The notes beneath the pieces were generated by a model. It was not told the DNA's origin. It worked only from the letters and a program-made list of their open reading frames with translations, and did not search any database. A DNA stretch of 14,176 bases. Origin: Zancudomyces culisetae. Lineage: Eukaryota; Kickxellomycota; Harpellomycetes; Harpellales; Legeriomycetaceae. Shown here piece by piece: positions 8,602 through 14,176 of this stretch. The number at the start of each line of letters is the position of its first letter. Position 1 is the first letter of the stretch. The stretch is taken from contig LSSK01001072.1 in NCBI GenBank assembly GCA_001969505.1, forward strand, positions 1-14,176, given 5' to 3'. A program made the translations under genes and the position numbers.

Positions 8602-10188
8602 AACCAGTCCTTTAAAGCCCTCACTGTTTGACCTCCGGTACCAGAAAACAGTACGGAATAAAATGTTAATGTAAACCACACTCATATCTGAGTTGTAATA
8701 AATAAATGATGTTGTAAAACGAGACAATTATCATTGACAATCACCGCGAAATTATTGACAAGAAGCCATATTTGAGGATGTTTAATGTTATTCACAAGTC
8801 ATTTTGAAGAGCAAAGTTGAAAATCTGTGTCCACTTTCTTCTCTACCCCATCCCACTCACTTTAAAAACTCATCTATCTCCAAAAAAAAAAGATTAATGC
8901 AAAAGTATGAATACTATTATACTAGAGAATATACCCATATCTCACTACTCCCTCTCTCCCTCCCCCCACTTTTATGAATTATTTTGCTTGGTATGGTCTG
9001 AGTTTTAGCTATTCAGATTCTTGGGTTATGTGAACTATATATCTAAGTCCATAGCCCCAGGTTGTTATTTTTATTAGAAAAAAATGGTTTCCGGTTTACC
9101 AATATGTCCTAAACATAAACAGTTTATTGATGTCTTTTTTCTTTTTTCTCTTTCCTCTTTGGTATAAATCGCTTCAAGATAAAAATACTGATAATTTAAA
9201 CAGCGCAAGAATATTTCAATAAATAAAAAAAAATGCTGTTTATTAATCAAGGACAATTTGGTATTGAGAATATTAACAGCTCTTTGCAAATGTGACAGTC
9301 CTTTTTCTTTTCCTTTTTTCTTTTTTCCCATCTTTTCATTTTTATTTATTGATTCTTTCAAAGAAAGAAAAAGGTGTTAAACATGAATACTTTATGTAAA
9401 AAAATTGATCGCAAAAGCTATTCATATGACTTTATCACATATTAACACCAGCAAAGTACTGCGTCTATTTAGCCAAACCCCTTCCCTCTCACAATCACAA
9501 TCACAACCACAACCACCACAAAGAAAAAAAAAAGAGGTCATATCGTGGTATCATTTTATTAGTAGATATCATTATCTTGTATGTTTTTCGAATTTTTGGT
9601 CCAGAACTTTATACTTTTTCTTTGTCCAAACACGAAAAATGTAGCTGGATTAAATAAAAGATGAAACTAATAGCTATCACTCTTTTATGCTTTTTTTTTG
9701 ATTTTTTTTTTCCGGTTTGTGTCACTGGATGCGGAATATATTCAAAGGTAAGTATCACTTGATTCTACATAACAAGTACCACACTCAAAACATTATTGTT
9801 AATTTCTTCAGAGATACAATTTGATGGAGTAGGTTTTGCACGGCATTATCCCATCTGTTTTGCTATTTTCCATAGATTTACAAAATATTAGTCGTCATTT
9901 TTAAAGTTCTAAAAACGTATATTTGACAATAATATTAATATGCACATGGATATTTTGGGTATTTTGTAAACTTGAAACATTTAAAAATTCAAGGCTGAAT
10001 AAAACAAGATAATTAATGTGAGTTGAATAATATGATTTTTTCTTTCTTTCTCTCTCTCCCCCACCCCATCCAACAAGATCACTAAGCACTTTTCCCAAAA
10101 CGTTTTGGTTTTATTTCTTTTTATTTATTTACTCCTTTCCTTTACCAGATCACGCAACGAATTGGTGTGAGCATAGTTAATCACAGAA

Positions 10189-10228
10189 CAAAACAAAACA
10201 AAACAAAACAAAACAAAACAAAGCAAAA
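10189..10228. repeat. (CAAAA)8 pentanucleotide array
   Basis: Six perfect CAAAA units, then one CAAAG variant and a final CAAAA. The 5-base period makes the three frames read equivalent Asn/Lys/Thr/Gln runs on the plus strand, so openness through it carries no coding evidence. Confidence 0.93.
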
Positions 10229-10297
10229 CAAGTCATAACTTTACGCCAGAAAGAATTTAATGACAGAACTATTTTTATTGCACGCAGTTTATCGCCG

Positions 10298-10321
10298 AAT
10301 ATGGTTTTTGGGAACCATATT
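10298..10321. repeat. Inverted repeat, 9-bp perfect arms, 6-base loop
   Basis: AATATGGTT and AACCATATT flank TTTGGG. It could be a hairpin or a dimer binding site; there is no run of T after it and no recognised gene next to it. Confidence 0.8.
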
Positions 10322-10731
10322 AAGGCGCATTTAAATAATATCGATCATTAAATTGTAATAATTAAATAAATGCTCAACATTACAATGTCGGGGTGGGATA
10401 GTTTACAACATTAAAAATGTATGCCATGAAAAATCGAGCTGTAATAAACTAGTTTTGTGGTTACCGGGAAGAAACAGAATGTGCTTGATCTTGAGAGCCA
10501 TCCCACTACACTTCGAATGACCTCTTCAGTGAAAAAAGTATAAAAAATTAAAGGGTGAATATTAAAATGCCACGACTCTGATACTATTTATAACATGTAC
10601 ATTTTTGAATTCCATTGTGGAGTTTTTGGTCTAGCCAAAAATAAAACAAAAAGAGGCCATAATGGTAAATTATGGGCGAAAATGGTGATCTAGAATTGCA
10701 AGGACCCTTGAAAAGCGTACTGATAAAAGCC

Positions 10732-10766
10732 TGTGTATAAAGCACATGCGTACGCGTGTGTATAAA
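10732..10766. repeat. Near-palindrome with ACGCGT flanked by direct repeats
   Basis: TGTGTATAAA occurs at 10732-10741 and 10757-10766. Between and overlapping them lies an 18-bp near-palindrome (10743-10760) with only one mismatched pair, containing ACGCGT at 10752-10757. ACGCGT is the core of the fungal MCB cell-cycle element, but no adjacent gene is established. Confidence 0.7.
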
Positions 10767-11075
10767 ATTAGATATATATATTGGTGAATCATGCCATACA
10801 TGTAATACAATGGGTGGTATATACCCACACGAAATGTGATGAGTAATCAGAGTCACTCTAGATGCCAATGCAGACGTATGGCTCAGTCTGGTATTATCAT
10901 TCTTTTTTTTATTATCGTTGCATTTGTTTCACCCACAATCAAAGAAGAAAAATGTGAGGAAGTAGGGGGAGGAGAAAAAAAAAACATGGAATGTATAGCT
11001 TGAAATAAGTAATTTGACATCATTCAGACACCAAATTCAAAAAGCAGTATGCTTATGTATTAAGCAGAGATGAGT

Positions 11076-11117
11076 GAGAGGGAGAGAGAGGGAGGGGAGG
11101 GAGGGGAGGGAGAGGGA
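11076..11117 (+). repeat. Purine-only GA/GGGA tract, G-quadruplex candidate
   Basis: About 42 bases are purine only. From 11090 to 11110 five runs of three or four G are separated by single A residues, with further GGG runs at 11080-11082 and 11114-11116. Short one-base loops are the pattern expected of a very stable parallel quadruplex, and the mirror-like purine tract could also form triplex DNA. Confidence 0.85.
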
Positions 11118-12293
11118 TAGCTAGAAGTTAATAACTAAAACAAGGGGGTGTGAATTACGGACATTATAAAGTAGCTGTATCCATTCAATGGAGCATCAAT
11201 GTGTATGCGGTGCGGAAAATGGGTAATAATAAATTGATGGCATTGTCATATTAAGAATAAAGCGCATAATTAATAGCCTAAAAAGGAAATCAAGTACTAA
11301 AGATAAGGTTTTTCCAGCTTTTTTTTTATTTCCAGAAAATCAACAAACATTTTACTAAATGGGGACGGATATTGAATTTTATTGATTTTAATATTCTCCA
11401 TTCTTAGCGTAAATCAGCTAAAAAAGCAGTGCTTTCAACAACAAAAAGAAAAGACAAAAAGAACGTAATATAAATAGACGTGAAATAGTAGTTTTTTTTT
11501 GTCAAAAGCTAACCACGTTACTTGCTTAAAAGTACATTAAATCAAGAAAGCTGGTGTTAATTTATAAACATCAAGTTGGAATTATTGCGCAAGTATTGTT
11601 GATATTTTAAATAATTTGGGTTCTTTGGCGTATAATAACATTGATTAAAGAAAAATCAATACAAAAAACAGTATAAAAAAAGAAAAGAAAAGCCAAAGAT
11701 AAAGATAACAATAGGACAAAACAAGCAGAGTAGTAATGCATTATATACGTTACTCTAAAAACAGATATTTTTAGTTTAGTGATAAAAATATGATTAGTTT
11801 TCAACTAGATTAGGGGGTATATAAAAAAGTAAAGTGACAAAACCCAAAATTTATCATATTATTTGAATTAGTAGGTTTGAGTAGTAAAACAAGAATATCC
11901 CTTTTTGAGGACAAGGCAACATTTAATCGGGGGGAGGGTTGTGATTTAATTATATAAGAGCTAGTTGATATCACTTATTTTATTTTTCCCAATCGTATGG
12001 GGGTTTTTTTTATATTAAAAATATATATGAGGGAAAAATAATTCTAAAAATACAAGTAACAAAGTTCTATTAATAGAAGAAAAGCGTTATTATATACCCA
12101 ATAAATAAAATATACTAGTCAGAGGCATTTAAGCAACATACAACGGTAGTATCGACATGACAAATGTTTAATACATAAGGTCGCAAGGAACCCACAGCTG
12201 TTAAACAACATAAATTGATAAAAAAAAAAGTATCAGAAATAAAAAGTAGATATATCACGTAGGAGTCACATGATAGAGTAGAAAAGAGTTAAG

Positions 12294-14176
12294 ATGGATA
12301 CTGAGGATAGAATCGAGAACCAGAACCAGAACCAAAACCAGAACCATGAGTTTTCTATGCCTGGTACAAGAAATAAACGATATGCAGATACAATGAGAAC
12401 CTCGATCTTTAGAAAAAAGAATCTGAAGCGAGTATTGGTGAGGGAAGCAGCAACCAATACACCAACACATAATACACATACACTATACATTGGTAGTAAT
12501 CCTGACAAAATACAGGATGACGACAGACCAATAGAATCAAAGGATCAGGCTCCTGAGAAAGATATCATTAGGAGTGAAGAAAGCAAGGAGAAAAAGCAAA
12601 CAAAGGATATTGATAGAATAGAGGAAACAATGGTTATCAAGTCGAACCAAAATGGTCCACAACAAGATGAGCATTATAGCAAAAAGACGGAATTGGATGG
12701 CATAGATACTGAAAAAAAGTTTGTCAAGAACGTCGATTCTGGTATTGATATGGGAATAAAACTGGTTGAAAACAAAACCACACAGTTTGATGTCAATGAA
12801 AACGTGCTAGAAAATGTTTCTAAAAAGGAAGAGCAAAAAAGTGCAAAGTCACAAACCATAAATGATAAAAATATTGAAAAAAATAGTATCGACAATGTAG
12901 ATCCTGATAGAAACAGTACATATTGTACATATACAGAGATTAGTGATGTAAAGCAAGATAGAACGGAAAAGGATGAGCTGGGGTCTACTTTTGAGGTTTG
13001 CACGTCTTCTATAGTAAAAATGATAAGGAAGAAAAAGAAAGCAAAACGGAAGGAGTATCTTGGAGAAATAATAAAGGGGTTTGAAGCTTTGCCATTCCAT
13101 AACACAAGACTGAATGCTAAAGAAACAAAAATCAAAGTGTTTGAAGGTAAATCAAAGGAAACGCTACATAACAGTGGAAAAGGTGAAAAACCAGGATCAG
13201 TTGCAGAGATGGGAGAGATAATTGATATGCCAAAAGGATCACTTCTTTCCGAAATGTTTGCTCAAGATAATAAAAGATTGTCCGAGAATAGGTGTCATAA
13301 AACAAAGATTCAATGTGTGGATTCGGGCATTCGATTACATAATATTAAAGAAGTAGAACAAGCGGAACGTTGCACTGAATATTCATCGAATAGCTACATT
13401 TATTTGAAAAAGTATCTTGCAGCGCTTCGTGAAAAAATCAAAAATAAGGAACAAGATCATTTGGAGCGGCGTAGAACCAAAATTGAAAAACTTAATTCAG
13501 ATTGCGAAGGCCAAAAATGTAGATACACAGTTAGCCAAGAAGAAAAAGACAGAATCATAAAACTTTTTTGCGAGGAACTTGAAGAAGAAACCCTTAAGAA
13601 CCTGCAAACCATGAAGAATAAAAGAAAATCAAGATACAAAAATATTGGCAAAACCAAAGCTTATAGGCAGACAGAGCAGTATCGAAAAGTCGATCTTTTG
13701 TTTCTTATTCAAAAGTTTTTTCGCAAAAACGAATTCAGTGCCATTTTCAACTTGATAAGCCAGGTAGACTTTTTTGCACAAAAAGAAGCAAAAGAAAAGA
13801 CGCAAAAATACGCCAGAACTCTGTTTATGAAAACGGAAAAGGGAGTCAAATGCACTCAAAATGAAAGTAACAAGTCTTGCCTGGTATGCAAACCACGTTT
13901 CCACGATTACTTGACAATCAATGGTCGTCTACAGCAAGAGATTATAGAAAATACTACTTTGGCCAGTAGGGAACGAATTGAATACTATGGAACAGAGTAT
14001 ACAAACAACTCTGTGTATACTTACAACAGAGAAACTGGCATGGTTAAAAAGATTTTTGATGTCAATCTATCTGACCAGCTATCCGAGCTAAAAAGGTACA
14101 TTAAGCTGAAAAATGTAAATCCTAATGAATACAAAAACCTCGACCACCAACTATCTCTTGCTCTAATGATCATTTT
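12294..14176 (+). CDS. Unrecognised Lys/Glu-rich protein, 5' part (runs off window)
   Basis: I do not recognise this protein. The ATG at 12294 has A at -3 and is preceded in frame by TAG at 12279. The frame is open for 627 codons to the window edge with no stop, so the 3' end is missing. The first third is strongly charged and probably disordered, with an Asn-Gln repeat at residues 9-17. A basic run, KMIRKKKKAKRK around residues 242-253, could be a nuclear localisation signal. From about residue 370 the sequence looks folded, with helical basic segments such as YLKKYLAALREKIKNK, then RKVDLLFLIQKFFRKNEFSAIFNLI. Cys520, Cys529, Cys532 and His537 (SCLVCKPRFH) could form a small metal site. There is no signal peptide or membrane segment. 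Opposite-strand open frames over 12674-13135 and 13457-13904 are shadows. It could be a lineage-specific nuclear protein; no function is proposed. Confidence 0.85.
   Translation, partial: MDTEDRIENQNQNQNQNHEFSMPGTRNKRYADTMRTSIFRKKNLKRVLVREAATNTPTHNTHTLYIGSNPDKIQDDDRPIESKDQAPEKDIIRSEESKEKKQTKDIDRIEETMVIKSNQNGPQQDEHYSKKTELDGIDTEKKFVKNVDSGIDMGIKLVENKTTQFDVNENVLENVSKKEEQKSAKSQTINDKNIEKNSIDNVDPDRNSTYCTYTEISDVKQDRTEKDELGSTFEVCTSSIVKMIRKKKKAKRKEYLGEIIKGFEALPFHNTRLNAKETKIKVFEGKSKETLHNSGKGEKPGSVAEMGEIIDMPKGSLLSEMFAQDNKRLSENRCHKTKIQCVDSGIRLHNIKEVEQAERCTEYSSNSYIYLKKYLAALREKIKNKEQDHLERRRTKIEKLNSDCEGQKCRYTVSQEEKDRIIKLFCEELEEETLKNLQTMKNKRKSRYKNIGKTKAYRQTEQYRKVDLLFLIQKFFRKNEFSAIFNLISQVDFFAQKEAKEKTQKYARTLFMKTEKGVKCTQNESNKSCLVCKPRFHDYLTINGRLQQEIIENTTLASRERIEYYGTEYTNNSVYTYNRETGMVKKIFDVNLSDQLSELKRYIKLKNVNPNEYKNLDHQLSLALMII
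12318..12344 (+). repeat. (AACCAG)n coding for Asn-Gln repeat
   Basis: Four and a half hexamer copies, one with CAA for CAG, encode NQNQNQNQN near the start of the right-hand gene. It is the same alternating-dipeptide pattern as in separase. Confidence 0.92.

Larger units (their letters stand above)
7463..12293. other. Divergent intergenic region, no assignable gene
   Basis: 4.8 kb separates the start codons of two divergently transcribed genes. All open frames are short, and several depend on non-ATG starts. I looked for tRNA A/B boxes and for hallmark snRNA motifs and recognised none. It is AT-rich with many poly-A and poly-T runs, C runs at 8025-8031, 8114-8122 and 8590-8601, and G runs at 8490-8501 and 11930-11935. 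Short coding-like segments with nearby splice-like signals occur at 9661-9891, 10150-10351, 10672-11003 and 11135-11407 on the plus strand, but I could not assemble them into a gene. The promoters of both flanking genes must lie here; TATA-like TATATAAAA occurs at 11818-11826. Confidence 0.7.

Noticed and set aside
9074-9361. Minus-strand 95-codon frame rich in Lys
   Set aside because: The N-terminal Lys run comes from an A/G-rich low-complexity stretch. There is no donor or acceptor at useful places and no family resemblance.
10584-10868. Minus-strand 94-codon frame and the adjoining minus frame 10405-10580
   Set aside because: The first starts at TTG, not ATG. The composition is rich in His, Cys and Tyr and unlike a normal protein, and the opposite strand is equally open.
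7463-12293. tRNA or snRNA genes in the intergenic region
   Set aside because: No paired A box and B box, no acceptor-stem symmetry and no U1/U2/U4/U5/U6 signature were found by eye on either strand. A covariance-model search would be decisive.
12674-13135. Minus-strand 153-codon frame (and 13457-13904 frames)
   Set aside because: Ser/Phe/Leu-rich complement of the Lys/Glu-rich plus-strand gene, and therefore a shadow.

Overview
This is eukaryotic nuclear DNA. The genes are AT-rich, spliceosomal introns can be inferred, and there are many microsatellites, long homopolymer runs and asparagine-rich tracts. Only one protein is recognised with confidence: separase, the caspase-like cysteine protease that cleaves the cohesin kleisin at anaphase. 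The separase motifs and repeat-laden coding sequence fit a fungus (perhaps early-diverging) or an AT-rich protist. Three inferred introns in one gene argue against a typical budding yeast, and CTG codons at invariant leucines argue against the CTG-Ser/CTG-Ala yeasts. The lineage cannot be fixed further from this window.

Layout. Positions 1-193 are the separase 3' flank and open with an 11-base G run. Positions 194-7462 (minus strand) hold separase. Its main exon, 194-6598, contains a 2128-codon ATG-initiated frame (194-6580). Three short upstream exons with phase-matched GT..TAG introns (7357-7462, 7131-7247, 6776-6945) appear to supply the true N-terminus, giving a 2265-residue model. Positions 7463-12293 are a 4.8 kb divergent intergenic region with no gene I can assign; it holds a (GTATCA)10 array, a GT microsatellite, a CAAAA array, a strong G-quadruplex candidate, C and G homopolymers, a near-palindrome containing ACGCGT, and a few short open segments with splice-like signals. 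Positions 12294-14176 (plus strand) are the 5' part of an unrecognised Lys/Glu-rich protein of at least 627 residues, which runs off the window.

The two genes are transcribed away from each other, and nothing in the sequence links them functionally. The most useful results are the reconstructed 5' exons of separase, a repeat insertion between its catalytic Cys and its WDV motif, the repeated hexamer expansions in both coding and noncoding DNA, and the uncharacterised right-hand gene. I found no evidence of a new multi-gene system.
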